From assembly GCA_036389795.1 (NCBI GenBank), contig DASVWD010000285.1:88970-152969 (forward strand): a stretch of DNA of 64,000 nt, read 5' to 3'. The notes under the pieces were generated by a model that saw only the letters and a program-made list of their open reading frames with translations, had not been told where the DNA came from and did not search any database. Shown here one piece after another: positions 45,434-54,185 of this stretch (position 1 is its first letter; the number at the start of each line of letters is the position of its first letter). The position numbers and the translations under genes were made by a program. Origin of the DNA: Longimicrobium sp. (GTDB lineage: Bacteria; Gemmatimonadota; Gemmatimonadetes; Longimicrobiales; Longimicrobiaceae).

Positions 45434-45848
45434 AGCCGCCGGCGGCGTCAACGCCTTCGTGGGGACCTGGCGGCTGCGGCCGGAGGCGTCGCGCTACGAG
45501 CACGGGCAGCCCCCGCGCGAGGCGGTCTACCGCATCGAGCGCGAGGGCGAGTGGCTCCTCTTCGCCGCGCGCTGGACGGGCGCCGACGGGCGGCGGCTGG
45601 AGATGTCGTTCGCCGGCGTCGCCGACGGCGAGCCGCACCCGTACGACGACCCCGAGGTGGCCGACACGCTCACCGTGCGCCTGGCCGACGCGCGCACGCT
45701 CGACACCATCGCCGCGAAGGACGGCCGCGAGGTCGCCTTCGGCCGCCGCGTGCTCTCCGAGGACGGGCGCGTGCTCACCGTCACCCAGTCCGGCACCCGC
45801 CCGGACGGCTCCCCGTTCGTGAACGTCTCCGTCTACGACCGCGCCTGA
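45402..45848 (+). CDS. Hypothetical lipocalin-like protein
   Basis: A 148-aa protein whose pattern (FVGTWRLRPEASRY, then short strands with turns each ~12 residues, GEWLLFAARWTGADG, RVLTVTQSGTRPDGS) suggests a small beta-barrel such as those in DUF1579/lipocalin-like families. It has no signal peptide. ATG 45402 lies inside the end of hepT (32-bp overlap). A start at a later GTG would avoid the overlap. Codon use returns to the host pattern, so the hepT operon probably inserted directly before it. Function unknown. Confidence 0.65.
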   Translation: MSEAETAPQREAAGGVNAFVGTWRLRPEASRYEHGQPPREAVYRIEREGEWLLFAARWTGADGRRLEMSFAGVADGEPHPYDDPEVADTLTVRLADARTLDTIAAKDGREVAFGRRVLSEDGRVLTVTQSGTRPDGSPFVNVSVYDRA

Positions 45849-45968
45849 TCTCCTCGCTCCCGCTGCCCCTCTCCAACCTGCGCGCCACTTGCGCAAATCT
45901 GATGCGCCGTACGAGCTTCCAGGCCTTCGCCCGCCGTTTCGCCGATACCTCCCGATCCCACTGATCCG

Positions 45969-46721
45969 ATGCAGAAGCCTTCCCCGCGAGCCCTGTCGCG
46001 GCTGCTGCTGGCGTGCGCCGCCCTGGCCGCCGCGCCGCTCTCCGCGCAGGAGGCCCGCCGCGAGCCGGAGAACTGCCATCGCGAGCGCCCCCGCCGGGAT
46101 CCCGACGAAGCCGCGCGCGACTCCGTGCGCCGGACGATCCGCATGGCGATCCGCGACGACGCGCGCGAGTCGGCCCGCGCGGCCGGGGTGGCCGAGCCCT
46201 CGGGGCTGATCCTCATCCTCTTCGACCGGCGCGCGCCGGCGGAGGCGAGCATCCGCACCCACCGGACGAACGTCCCCGATTCGGTGCTCGCGGGGGTCCT
46301 CCAGCGCGCCCTGCCACGCCTGACCTCGTGGCCGCTGGAGCGCGGCGACTCCGACGTCGCGCTCTACTCCCGCCTGGACGCCGACATCCCGCCCGACAGC
46401 GGCGCGACCACCGAGTGCGAGCCCGGGCTGGCGAACCGCACGGCGATCGCACGACTCATCGGCCGGTACGCCCTTACCCTGCCGCCGACGGGGAACCGGG
46501 AGACCACGCACCTCAAGATGCTCCTCACGCGCGACGGCGAGATCGCGTACGCGGAGGTGGACCGCCCCAGCCGCGAGCCGCGCCTGGACGCGTACCTGCT
46601 CTCGCTGGTGCCGCGCATGGAGTTCACCCCGGCCGCCGTGGACGGGAAGACGGTGGACGTGTGGGTGACGCTGCCGCTGACGGTCGTCGCGCCCGACCCG
46701 CCGCGCTACAGCCGCCCCTGA
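45969..46721 (+). CDS. Secreted protein with TonB-C-like domain
   Basis: A 250-aa protein with signal peptide (MQKPSPRALSRLLLACAALAAAPLSAQ). The C-terminal part (MLLTRDGEIAYAEVDRPSRE, LVPRMEFTPAAVDGKTVDVW, VTLPLTVV) has the strand-turn pattern of the TonB C-terminal energy-transducing domain. There is no membrane anchor or Pro-rich linker, so it is not a classical TonB. It may bind an outer-membrane receptor plug or a periplasmic partner. Related proteins occur at 50722-51288 and, frameshifted, at 51439-51978. The family likeness is moderate. Confidence 0.72.
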   Translation: MQKPSPRALSRLLLACAALAAAPLSAQEARREPENCHRERPRRDPDEAARDSVRRTIRMAIRDDARESARAAGVAEPSGLILILFDRRAPAEASIRTHRTNVPDSVLAGVLQRALPRLTSWPLERGDSDVALYSRLDADIPPDSGATTECEPGLANRTAIARLIGRYALTLPPTGNRETTHLKMLLTRDGEIAYAEVDRPSREPRLDAYLLSLVPRMEFTPAAVDGKTVDVWVTLPLTVVAPDPPRYSRP

Positions 46722-46764
46722 CGACCGCCGGCGCCCTCGCAAGGGATTTGCGTCGGCGCCCGGC

Positions 46765-47202
46765 GTGAGCCGCCCGCGCCCCTCCGCCTCCGCGCCCGCC
46801 GAGCGCGACCCGCACCTGCGCCTGCCGCCGCCCCTGCGCGCGGCGCGCGTGGCCGAGGTCGCGTTCATCGTGCTGACCTCGTACTTCGCCCTCTCGCTGC
46901 CCATGGGCGGCAGCGAGGCCGAGCGGATGATCCAGGCCCGCCTGGTGTTCGAGGCGCTGGCCGCGCTGGTGGTGCTGGTGATGCTCCCGCGCCGCCCGGC
47001 CCCGATCCGCACCGCCGCGATGGTGCTGGCCGTGTTCGTCCTGGTGGGGTGCGTCCCCGGGCTGGTGGTGGCGGCGGGCGCGCTGGGGGGCGGCACCACC
47101 TCGTACGCGCTCGGCTTCCTCCTCTCCTTCGCCGCCTGCGCGAGCCAACTGGTGGTGCTGGCCTGCTGCGCCTCGGTCCGCCGCGAGCGGCTCGCCGCTT
47201 GA
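46765..47202 (+). CDS. Small four-helix membrane protein, paralogue of 48624-49049
   Basis: A 145-aa protein starting at GTG 46765, with four hydrophobic segments after a short basic N-terminus (LRAARVAEVAFIVLTSY...). The same layout (L-R-A-A-R at the first helix, QLVVL in the last) is seen in the 141-aa protein at 48624. No family known to me. It may be expressed from the gene upstream, 43 bp away. Confidence 0.65.
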   Translation: MSRPRPSASAPAERDPHLRLPPPLRAARVAEVAFIVLTSYFALSLPMGGSEAERMIQARLVFEALAALVVLVMLPRRPAPIRTAAMVLAVFVLVGCVPGLVVAAGALGGGTTSYALGFLLSFAACASQLVVLACCASVRRERLAA

Positions 47203-47373
47203 GCACCAGGGGATAGGGAATCAGGGGACAGGGGACAGCCAGCACCGATTTCCGTTCCACGCTGAGCCCGCGAACTACCTCTCCCGAAGTCAGCCGCGCG
47301 GGTCGGCGTACTTCGCACCTCGCACCGCCGTCCGGGCCTTGCGGCGCTCCGGCCGCGGCGGCATCGTGGGCGT

Positions 47374-48627
47374 ATGGACGACCCACGGGAGCTGCTCGCC
47401 GCGGGGGAGCGCATCCTCGCCGGCGCATTGGGAGGAGGCGTGCGCTTGGGCGCGCCGGAGCGGCTGGGCGGCACGCGGCGGCGCTCGGGCGTCTGGCGCG
47501 TCCCGCTGGCCGGGGGGCCGTCCGGCGCGCCGGAGAGCGTGGTCCTCAAACGCGCCACGGGCGACGACGGGCCGGCGTTCGACTCCGACGGCGGCGATGA
47601 GCCGGAGTCTCCCGTGTCGCGCTTCTTCGCCGAGTGGGCGGGCTACCTCTTCCTGGGCACCGTGGCCGGCGGCGCGATGGCGCCCCGCCTCTACGGCGTG
47701 GACCGCGCGCTGGGGGTGCTGGCGCTGGAGGACCTGGGCGAGGGCGAGTGCCTGGCGGACCGGCTGACCGGCGCGGACCCGCACGCCGCCGAGCGCGCCC
47801 TGCTGGCGTACGCCGCGGCGCTCGGGCGGCTGCACGCCGCCACTGCCGGCCGCCGGGCGGAGCTCGACACCGTCCGGGAGCGGATCGGCGCGCGCGGGGA
47901 GACGGACGCGGAGCGCGAGACGCGGCCCGGCGTCTGGCGGCGGGAGTGCGTGGCGCCGTTCCTGGCCGCGTGCGAGTCGCTGGGCGTCGGCGCCGCGCCG
48001 GGCGTGGAGCGCGAGGCCGACGCCGTGGCGGCGATGGTGGAGCGCCCCGGCGCGCTGGAGGCGTTCACCCCCGGCGACACCTGCCCCGACAACCACCGCC
48101 TGGAGGGCGGCGGGGTGCGCTTCTTCGATTTCGAGTTCTGCGGCTTCCGCCACGCGCTGCTCGACGCGGCGTACTTCCGCTCGCCCTTCCCCTCCTGCTG
48201 GTGCGTCCACCGCCTCCCGGAGGGCGTGCCGGCGCGGATGGAGGCCGCGTACCGCGCCGAGCTGGCTCCCGCCCGCCCGGAGGTGGCCGACGATGCGGCG
48301 TTCAGGGCGGCGATGGCGCGCGCCTCGGCCTACTGGCTGCTGTGGACGCTCGGCCTGGCGCCGGACCACGGGCTGGACCTGGCGGGCGCGCTCGCCCAGG
48401 ACCGGCCGTGGGGGCCGGCCTCGGTGCGCCAGCGGCACCTGCTGCGGCTGGAGACCTTCGCGGCCCACGCCGACGCGCGCGGCACCCTCCCCGCGCTGGC
48501 GGAGACAGCCGCCGCGCTGGCCGGCCGCCTGCGCGCGCTCTGGCCCGATGCGAGCATGCCGCTCTACCCGCCCTTCCGTGCCGCCGCGGAAGCCGCCGAC
48601 GCACGCGCTCCCGTCCGCTGCGCATGA
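47374..48627 (+). CDS. APH-like protein with altered catalytic motif
   Basis: A 417-aa protein with the aminoglycoside/choline kinase fold: N-lobe WRVPLAGGPSGAPESVVLKR with a Lys, hinge LGVLALEDLGEGECL, and C-lobe FTPGDTCPDNHRLEGGGVRF then FDFEFCGFRHALLDAAYF. The usual HGD-x4-N catalytic loop reads PGDTCPDN. Hence the His is replaced by Pro, but Asp and Asn remain, and the DFE metal motif is kept. It may still transfer phosphate. The stop overlaps the start of a membrane-protein gene (ATGA). A hydrolase follows. No link to antibiotic resistance is implied by the sequence. Confidence 0.8.
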   Translation: MDDPRELLAAGERILAGALGGGVRLGAPERLGGTRRRSGVWRVPLAGGPSGAPESVVLKRATGDDGPAFDSDGGDEPESPVSRFFAEWAGYLFLGTVAGGAMAPRLYGVDRALGVLALEDLGEGECLADRLTGADPHAAERALLAYAAALGRLHAATAGRRAELDTVRERIGARGETDAERETRPGVWRRECVAPFLAACESLGVGAAPGVEREADAVAAMVERPGALEAFTPGDTCPDNHRLEGGGVRFFDFEFCGFRHALLDAAYFRSPFPSCWCVHRLPEGVPARMEAAYRAELAPARPEVADDAAFRAAMARASAYWLLWTLGLAPDHGLDLAGALAQDRPWGPASVRQRHLLRLETFAAHADARGTLPALAETAAALAGRLRALWPDASMPLYPPFRAAAEAADARAPVRCA

Positions 48628-49049
48628 CCGACCTCTCCGCCGCGTCCGCCGCCCCCGCCGGCCGCCCGCGGCTCGCCTGGCAGCTCCGCGCCGCCCGGAT
48701 CGGAGAGGCGCTCTTCCTCCCCGCGGGGCTGCTGATGTGGATGGCCCAGCCGCTGGACCAGCCCGCGGCGCTCCTGGCGGTCGGGCTGCAGCTCGCCGTG
48801 GCTGCGGCGGCGCTGGTGGGGCTCGGGCGCCGCTCGCGCCTGGCCTGGGGCGCCGCCCTGCTGCTGGCCGCGTTCTTCGTCCAGAAGATCCTGGCGCGCG
48901 GCCACGTGCTGCTGGAGCAGGCGCTGGCCACCGGGAGCCGCGAGCACCAGATCGGGCTGGCGCTGGCGGCGTGGGTGCTCGCCACGCAGCTGGTGGTGCT
49001 GGTGAGCTGCCTGGCCATGCTCCCCGGCCGCCACGGCGACCTGCGCTGA
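48624..49049 (+). CDS. Small four-helix membrane protein
   Basis: A 141-aa integral membrane protein with about four hydrophobic segments, from LRAARIGEALFLPAGLLMWM to LATQLVVLVSCLAML. It is translationally coupled to the APH-like gene by an ATGA overlap and is 5 bp before the hydrolase gene. It is paralogous to the protein at 46765-47202. Function unknown; its operon suggests a role with the phosphotransferase and hydrolase. Confidence 0.75.
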   Translation: MTDLSAASAAPAGRPRLAWQLRAARIGEALFLPAGLLMWMAQPLDQPAALLAVGLQLAVAAAALVGLGRRSRLAWGAALLLAAFFVQKILARGHVLLEQALATGSREHQIGLALAAWVLATQLVVLVSCLAMLPGRHGDLR

Positions 49050-49054
49050 GCGAG

Positions 49055-49864
49055 ATGGCGGACGCCGAGTGGGGGGCGTTCCTCCTGCGCGCGCTGCGGA
49101 TCGCGGTGCTGGCGTACGCGGTGCTCGCGCTGGGGGCGTGGCTCCTGGCCGACCGGCTGATGTTCCAGCCGCAGGCGCCCGGCTACCGCGACTCGCCCGG
49201 GGTGGTCCGCATCCCGGTGGGGCGCGACACCCTCGCCGCGTTCTGGCTCCCCGACCCGTCCGCCCGCTACACCGTGCTCTTCAGCCACGGCAACGCCGAG
49301 GACATCGGCGACGACCTGCCGTTCCTGGAGGAGATGCGCGGCGCCGGCTTCTCCGTCTTCGCCTACGACTACCGCGGCTACGGGCTCAGCACCGGCCGCC
49401 CGGGCGAGCGCCGCGCCTACCGCGACGGCGCCGCGGCGCTCGCCTGGCTCACCGGCCGGCTGGGCGTGCCCGTGGACCGCGTGATCGTGCACGGGCGCTC
49501 GCTGGGCGGCGGGGTGGCCACGGCGCTGGCCGCGCGCGAGCCGGTGGCGGGGCTGGTGCTGGAAAGCACCTTCACCAGCGTCTTCGCCGTCGCCCCGGGG
49601 GTGCGCCTCTTCCCCTTCGACCGCTTCCGCAACGAGGCGCGGCTGAAGCGCGTGCGCTGCCCCGTGCTGGTGGTCCACGGCACGGAGGACGAGGTGGTGC
49701 GCTTCTCCCACGGCGAGCGCCTGTTCGCGGCGGCGCCGGGACGCAAGCGGAAGCTCTGGGTCGACGGCGCCGGGCACAACGACCTGGTCCCCGTCGCCCG
49801 CGAGCGCTACTGGGAGGCGCTGCGGGACTTCGCGCGCTCGCTGGAAGCCCCCCCGGCGCCGTAG
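49055..49864 (+). CDS. Membrane-anchored alpha/beta hydrolase
   Basis: A 269-aa protein with one N-terminal membrane helix (IAVLAYAVLALGAWLLADRL) and an alpha/beta-hydrolase domain of the BEM46/ABHD13 type: LFSHGNAEDIGDDLPFL, YDYRGYGLSTGRP, nucleophile Ser in HGRSLGGGVA, Asp in HGTEDEVV and His in GAGHNDL. All three triad residues are present. Proteins of this type are membrane-bound esterases or thioesterases. Start ATG 49055 lies 5 bp after the previous stop, in an operon with the APH-like and membrane-protein genes. Confidence 0.88.
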   Translation: MADAEWGAFLLRALRIAVLAYAVLALGAWLLADRLMFQPQAPGYRDSPGVVRIPVGRDTLAAFWLPDPSARYTVLFSHGNAEDIGDDLPFLEEMRGAGFSVFAYDYRGYGLSTGRPGERRAYRDGAAALAWLTGRLGVPVDRVIVHGRSLGGGVATALAAREPVAGLVLESTFTSVFAVAPGVRLFPFDRFRNEARLKRVRCPVLVVHGTEDEVVRFSHGERLFAAAPGRKRKLWVDGAGHNDLVPVARERYWEALRDFARSLEAPPAP

Positions 49865-50179
49865 GGAGGCCCCCTCCCCCGCGCGGCCCCTCGGCTGCTC
49901 GTTCCTTGCAGCCGGAGGGCGCGCTCCCCCCCGCTGCGCGGTAGGGGGGAAACACCCCGGCGCTTCGCGCGACGAAATCCGGATTCGGGAGAACGGGGTT
50001 GCAGTTGAAGCCTCGCGGGGTTTGCGAGGCTTTCTGCCGTTGTCGCCGCGGCTTCAGCCGCCCGCAACCCCCCTCGTGCCGCGCCCTTTCCGATCGGCGG
50101 CGAGACAGGTTATGTTTCTGGCCCGCAACCGGTTCCGTCCCCGACGCGCACCATCACCTCCCCCCCGAATTCCCCGACG
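49865..50179. repeat. Intergenic repeats after the hydrolase
   Basis: A 315-bp gap with no gene. It contains CTCCCCCCGCTGCGCGGTAGGGGG and, at about 50008-50033, AGCCTCGC-GGGGTTT-GCGAGGCTTTC, a stem followed by a short T run that may end transcription. The rest is GC-rich and featureless. Confidence 0.5.
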
Positions 50180-50725
50180 ATGAAGAAGCGCGGCTTTCTC
50201 ACCCCGTTCGTCTTCCTGGCGCTGCTGTTCGGCGCGGTGTGGCTCTACTTCACGCCGTACCTGGCGCTCCAGCGGCTCCAGGACGCCGCCGAGGCGGGCG
50301 ACGTGGAGACCATGAACGAGCTGGTCGACTTCCCCGCGCTGCGCCAGAGCGTGAAGACGGGCGTGAGCACCGCCGTGGCGCGCGGGATCGGCGACGAGGG
50401 CAACCCGCTGGCCCGGGTGGGCGGGATGCTCGCCGGCACGCTGGCCGCGCCGCTGGTGAACACCTTCGTCTCGCCCGAGGGGATCGCCGCGCTCACCCAG
50501 GGCCGCCGTCCCGACCAGGGCGGCCGGTCCGGCGACGGGGACGACGACCGGGTGAAGGTGGAGGGGATCGACGTGGAGCGCGGTTACGAGAGCATGGACC
50601 GCTTCGTGGTGCGCTTCGTCGACGAGGAGAGCGGGAAGGAGCGCGTCTCCCTGGTGATGCGCCGCGAGGGGATCGCCGGCTGGAAGCTCTCGGGCGTGCG
50701 CCTGCCGGAGGAGGAGAAGGAGTGA
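50180..50725 (+). CDS. DUF2939 protein
   Basis: A 181-aa protein with an N-terminal membrane helix (LTPFVFLALLFGAVWLYFTP) and the DUF2939 pattern: YLALQRLQDAAEAGDVETMN, ELVDFPALRQSVKTGV, and a C-terminal strand region SMDRFVVRFVDEES ... GWKLSGVRLP. The domain probably faces the periplasm. The function of DUF2939 is not known. Its stop overlaps the next start (GTGA), coupling it to a TonB-C-like protein. Confidence 0.85.
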   Translation: MKKRGFLTPFVFLALLFGAVWLYFTPYLALQRLQDAAEAGDVETMNELVDFPALRQSVKTGVSTAVARGIGDEGNPLARVGGMLAGTLAAPLVNTFVSPEGIAALTQGRRPDQGGRSGDGDDDRVKVEGIDVERGYESMDRFVVRFVDEESGKERVSLVMRREGIAGWKLSGVRLPEEEKE

Positions 50726-51288
50726 CGCCGCGACGCATCCGGTCCCTGTCGACGGCACTCTCTCCGGTTTCGAAGAAGGCCCTCTCCGCCGCGCTGCTGG
50801 CCGCCGCCCTCGCCGTGGGCGCGAGCTCCGCCGGCCTCGCCCAGTCCGGCGGGCCGCGGCCGTGCGCGTACGAGCACGGCACCGCGCTGACGCACCTCCC
50901 GGACGGCCGCACGCTCGCCGAGGCGTGGGAGGCCGCCCGCACCGGGCCGCTCCCCGACCCGCGCCCCGACGAGCTCGTGATGCTCCCCCTGGTGCCCGGC
51001 GCTTCCGAGCCGGAGGCGGTGAACGGGATGCGGGTCGCCACCATGCTCGCGAGGAACTATCCGCCGGAGCTGCGCGATGCGGGCATCACCGGGACCACCG
51101 TCCTGCTGGTGTGGATCGGCGCCGACGGCCGGGTCGCCGAGGTGCGCGTGGTGCGCCCCGCGTCCGACCTGCGCTTCGACGAGGCGGCGGTGCGGGTCAT
51201 ACGCTTCCTGCGCTTCCGCCCGTCGCGCGTGGGGGACTGCGCGGTGGCGGGCTTCCACGTGGTGCCGGTTTCGTTCCTGCTGTCCTAG
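50722..51288 (+). CDS. Secreted protein with TonB-C-like domain
   Basis: A 188-aa protein from GTG 50722 (overlapping the TGA of the DUF2939 gene). It has a signal peptide ending GLAQSG, then CAYEHGTALTHLPDGRTLAE, and a C-terminal TonB-type module: NYPPELRDAGITGTTVLLVW, IGADGRVAEVRVVR, FDEAAVRVIRFLRFRPSRVG. This last pattern is the usual one of the energy-transducer TonB family. Cys are paired (PCAYE and DCAVAG) and could form a disulfide. A frameshifted paralogue follows directly downstream. Confidence 0.8.
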   Translation: MTPRRIRSLSTALSPVSKKALSAALLAAALAVGASSAGLAQSGGPRPCAYEHGTALTHLPDGRTLAEAWEAARTGPLPDPRPDELVMLPLVPGASEPEAVNGMRVATMLARNYPPELRDAGITGTTVLLVWIGADGRVAEVRVVRPASDLRFDEAAVRVIRFLRFRPSRVGDCAVAGFHVVPVSFLLS

Positions 51289-51438
51289 CCTTCCCGCATC
51301 CGGCGACCCCCGCCGCGGGACACGCCCCCGCCGACACCGGCCTTGCCCAGCGGCGACCGGGGATGCGACCATGTCAGGACTATATCTGTGCGGAAACCGC
51401 GTGGACGTCCGATCCCGCTACCTGATTCCCTGCCAGCC

Positions 51439-51978
51439 ATGAAGAGGATTCCGCCTCTGCGGTCCTGCTCGCGGCCGCGCTCCCCGCGTGCGCCGCGCCG
51501 GTCCCCGCCCGGCCCCGGCCCCCGAGGCGGCGCCCTGCGTCTACCCGCACGGCACCGCGCTGACGCACCTGCCGACGGGAGCAGCGTGGCCGAGGCGTTC
51601 GCCGCCGCCGCGGAGCACGCGGCGCAGAGCGCGGGGGGACGCACGGTGTACGGGGTGGCCGGCGCGTCGGAGCCGGAGCTGGCCAACCAGCGCCAGGTGG
51701 CGCGGAGCATCGCCCACCACTGCCCGCGCCGGCTGGTCAGGAAGAAGAAGGAGGGCGTCGTCTCGCTCTTCGTGCTGATCGGCGCGGACGGCAGGGCCGC
51801 GGACGTGCTGGTCCTGCGCCCCGCGGGCGAGCCGGAGCTCGACGCGGCGGCGGTGCAGGTGGTGCCGGAGATGCGCTTCCACCCCTCCCGCGCGGGCGGG
51901 TGCGCGGTCCCCGCCTTCGCCGAGATCGCCGTGACGTTCACCCTGGACGGCTACTACTTCATCCGCGTCGTCCCGTAG
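51439..51978 (+). pseudogene. TonB-C-like paralogue with three apparent frameshifts
   Basis: It is homologous to the preceding gene: PCVYPHGTALTHLP matches PCAYEHGTALTHLP, and ADGRAADVLVLRPAGEPELD matches its TonB-type end. The coding sequence jumps frame three times. ATG 51439 starts in one frame. The lipoprotein-like signal SAVLLAAALPACAAP is in a second. PEAAPCVYPHGTALTHLP is in a third. From DGSSVAEAF (51580) to the stop it is back in the first. Each jump fits the loss of one base. The last can be placed at CTGCCGACGGG, where the paralogue has CTCCCGGACGGC. Either the gene is decayed or the assembly has GC-rich indel errors. Residues beyond 51580 are intact. Confidence 0.75.
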
Positions 51979-52022
51979 GCGGGGCGTGGCACCCGCCGCC
52001 CGGGGGCGCTATCTTCGGCAGC

Positions 52023-52688
52023 ATGGTCTCCCTCTTCGACATCCTGGGGCCCACCATGGTCGGCCCGTCTTCCTCGCACACCGCGGGCGCGTGCCGGCTG
52101 GGGCTGATGACGCGCGCCATCGCCGGGGGCACCCCCGAGCGCGCCGTGATCCGCCTGCACGGCTCCTTCGCCGCCACCGGCGAGGGGCACGGCACCCACC
52201 GCGCCATCGTGGGCGGGCTGATCGGGCTGCAGCCCGACGACCTGCGCCTGCGCGAGGCGTACGAGGAGGCCAGCGCCGCCGGCCTGCAGTGGGAGTTCCA
52301 GGAGGTGGACCTGGGCGAGGAGGCGCACCCCAACACCGCCATCATCAGCGCCGAGCTGGGGGGCGAGAGCACGGAGGTGCGCGGCGCCTCGGTGGGCGGC
52401 GGGCGCATCGAGGTGAGCGAGGTGGACGGCTTCGCGGTGGCGCTCAGCGGCGCCTACCACACGCTGGTGCTGGTGGCGCACGACGAGCCGGGGACGATCG
52501 CGGCGGTGGCCACGGTGCTCTCCGGGCACCACGTGAACCTGGCCACCATGCGGGTGGACCGCACCGGCCGCCACCAGGACGCGCTGATGACCATCGAGGC
52601 CGACGAGCCGATCTCCGACGCCGCGCTGGGGGCCATCCGCTCCTTCCCCTGGATGCGCTGGGCGCGGGCGATCCCGAAAATTGCGTAA
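52023..52688 (+). CDS. sdaAB: L-serine dehydratase beta subunit
   Basis: A 221-aa subunit of the two-subunit [4Fe-4S] L-serine dehydratase that converts serine to pyruvate and ammonia in the cytoplasm. It begins with the typical LFDILGPTMVGPSSSHTAGA and has GEGHGTHRAIVGGLIGL. The C-terminal part is an ACT domain (LVLVAHDEPGTIAAVATVLS, GRHQDALMTIEADE), which often binds serine as a regulator. The alpha-subunit gene follows on the same strand after a 105-bp hairpin-rich spacer. Confidence 0.93.
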   Translation: MVSLFDILGPTMVGPSSSHTAGACRLGLMTRAIAGGTPERAVIRLHGSFAATGEGHGTHRAIVGGLIGLQPDDLRLREAYEEASAAGLQWEFQEVDLGEEAHPNTAIISAELGGESTEVRGASVGGGRIEVSEVDGFAVALSGAYHTLVLVAHDEPGTIAAVATVLSGHHVNLATMRVDRTGRHQDALMTIEADEPISDAALGAIRSFPWMRWARAIPKIA

Positions 52689-52691
52689 CCT

Positions 52692-52790
52692 CGAGGGGAG
52701 AGGGGACAGGGGACAGGGAACAGCAAGCAAACCCCTGTCCCAGCGCCGGAATCCGCCGGCTGTCCCCTGTACCCTGTTCCCTGTACCCTC
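52692..52790. repeat. GGACAGGG word palindrome inside the sda operon
   Basis: GGGGACAGGGGACAGGGAAC faces GCTGTCCCCTGTACCCTGTTCCC across ~45 bp. It fills the spacer between the two serine dehydratase genes and could attenuate or stabilise the message. The same word is seen at 24955-24980, 47215-47240, 53838-53860 and 62140-62160. Confidence 0.65.
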
Positions 52791-52793
52791 GCA

Positions 52794-53678
52794 GTGCACA
52801 AGTCCATCGAGTCGCTGATCCGGGATGCGGAGGAGAGCGGGAGGCCGCTGCCGCGGGTGGTGCTGGAGACGGAGGCCGCCGAGACCGGGGTGCCGCCCGG
52901 GCAGATCCGCGAGCGCGTCGCCCGCACCGTGCGGGTGATGCGCGGCGCCATCGACGAGGGGCTGAAGGGGGAGGTGCGCTCCGCCTCGGGGCTCACCGGG
53001 GGGCGCGCCCGGCGCCTGTGGGAGAACGGGCCGCGGCTGCTGGGCCCGCGCGTGACCGAGACGCTGGCCCGCGCCATCGCCACCCTGGAGGTGAACGCGG
53101 CGATGGGGCTGATCGTGGCCGCCCCCACCGCCGGCGCCGCGGGGGTGCTCCCCGCCGTGCTGGCCACCATGGACGAGGCCGCCGAGCTGGGCGAGGACCG
53201 GCTGGTGGACGCCATGCTGGTGGCCGGCGGGGTGGGCGGGGTGATCGCCCACCGCGCCTCGCTCGCCGGGGCGGAGGGCGGCTGCCAGGCGGAGACGGGG
53301 ACGGCGGCCGCCATGTCGTCGGCTGCCGTGGTGTGGCTGCACGGGGGGACGAACCAGCAGGTGGCCACGGGGGTGGCGCTCACGCTGCAGGGGATGCTGG
53401 GGCTCATCTGCGACCCGATCGGCGGGCTGGTGGAGATCCCCTGCATCTACCGCAACGCCTCGGCGGCCATGCAGGCGATCGCGGGGGCCGAGATGGCGCT
53501 GGCGGGGCTGGACTTTCCCGTGACGGCCGACGAGGTGATCGACGTGATGGGCGAGGTGGGGCGCCGCATGCCCTCCGCCTACCGCGAGACGGCCATGGGC
53601 GGCCTGGCCGCCACCGCCTCGGCCCGGCGCCTGGTGCAGATCAAGCCGTCGTCGAAGCCGTCGGGGATCAGCCGGTAG
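52794..53678 (+). CDS. sdaAA: L-serine dehydratase alpha subunit
   Basis: A 294-aa catalytic subunit from GTG 52794. The family motifs are present: SASGLTGGRARRLWEN, AAPTAGAAGVLPAVLATM, and three Cys suited to the [4Fe-4S] cluster in GGCQAETGTAAAM, LICDPIGGLVEIPC and the following IYRNA. SAYRETAMGGLAAT ends the domain. It works with the beta subunit encoded upstream. The gene has no ATG near its start, and GTG follows directly on the word palindrome. Confidence 0.93.
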   Translation: MHKSIESLIRDAEESGRPLPRVVLETEAAETGVPPGQIRERVARTVRVMRGAIDEGLKGEVRSASGLTGGRARRLWENGPRLLGPRVTETLARAIATLEVNAAMGLIVAAPTAGAAGVLPAVLATMDEAAELGEDRLVDAMLVAGGVGGVIAHRASLAGAEGGCQAETGTAAAMSSAAVVWLHGGTNQQVATGVALTLQGMLGLICDPIGGLVEIPCIYRNASAAMQAIAGAEMALAGLDFPVTADEVIDVMGEVGRRMPSAYRETAMGGLAATASARRLVQIKPSSKPSGISR

Positions 53679-53868
53679 GGGAAGTGCCCAGGGCCCAGGA
53701 CCAGGGCGGGTGAACCCGCGGCAACAACGGCGAAAAGCCCGCCTGCGCGGGCTCCTGCGGCGCGGTCCGCGGGCTCGGCGCGGGAGGGCGGGCTCCGGAC
53801 CGGCAGGAGAGGTCTCGTCCGCCGGGGGAACTGGCTGGCTGTCCCCTGTACCCTGTTTCCTGCGGTTG

Positions 53869-54011
53869 CGTGAGGGATGCGCGCCCGGAGGGCCGGGACG
53901 GCGCCGCCACAGGGGTATCGTGGCGGCGGCGGCCCGGCGCGGTTGGGCACGGTGGTATCGTGCCCTACCGCGCGCGCAGCCCGGCCCGGAGCGCAGCGGA
54001 GGGACACGCCC
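53869..54011 (+). repeat. Dispersed two-hairpin repeat, copy 5
   Basis: GCGTGAGGGATGCGCGCCCG to GGAGGGACACGCCC, with GGGCACG-GTGGTAT-CGTGCCC and CGCCGCCAC-AGGGGTATC-GTGGCGGCG. It is preceded by CTGTCCCCTGTACCCTG words and followed by GTGCGAAGTGC words. The rest of the 53679-54185 gap holds AGCCCGCCTGCGCGGGCT palindromes but no gene. Confidence 0.82.
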
Positions 54012-54185
54012 AAGACCGCAGTGCGAAGTGCTGAGTGCGAAGTGCGAAGTGCGCCGGACCGGCCACGGCTCGTCTCGGGAAGCGGTTCTTGACATGACTC
54101 CGGGACGGCGCGAGGGGGGTGGACAGGAGGCCGCCGGGGTGAAACTTTACGCCGGAGGGTGCCGTACGCCCCCGGCCGAACGACG

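Noticed and set aside
47374..48627. An aminoglycoside resistance gene
   Set aside because: The fold is shared by many kinases; the catalytic His is replaced and the context gives no support for drug resistance.
51343..51978. A simple 211-aa intact protein here
   Set aside because: Its N-terminal 75 residues are in the wrong frame when compared with the neighbouring paralogue, so it is better called frameshifted.
54089..54117. TTGACA at 54089 as promoter of the Psp-like operon
   Set aside because: No acceptable -10 is found at 16-18 bp, and no sigma-54 type site could be seen instead.
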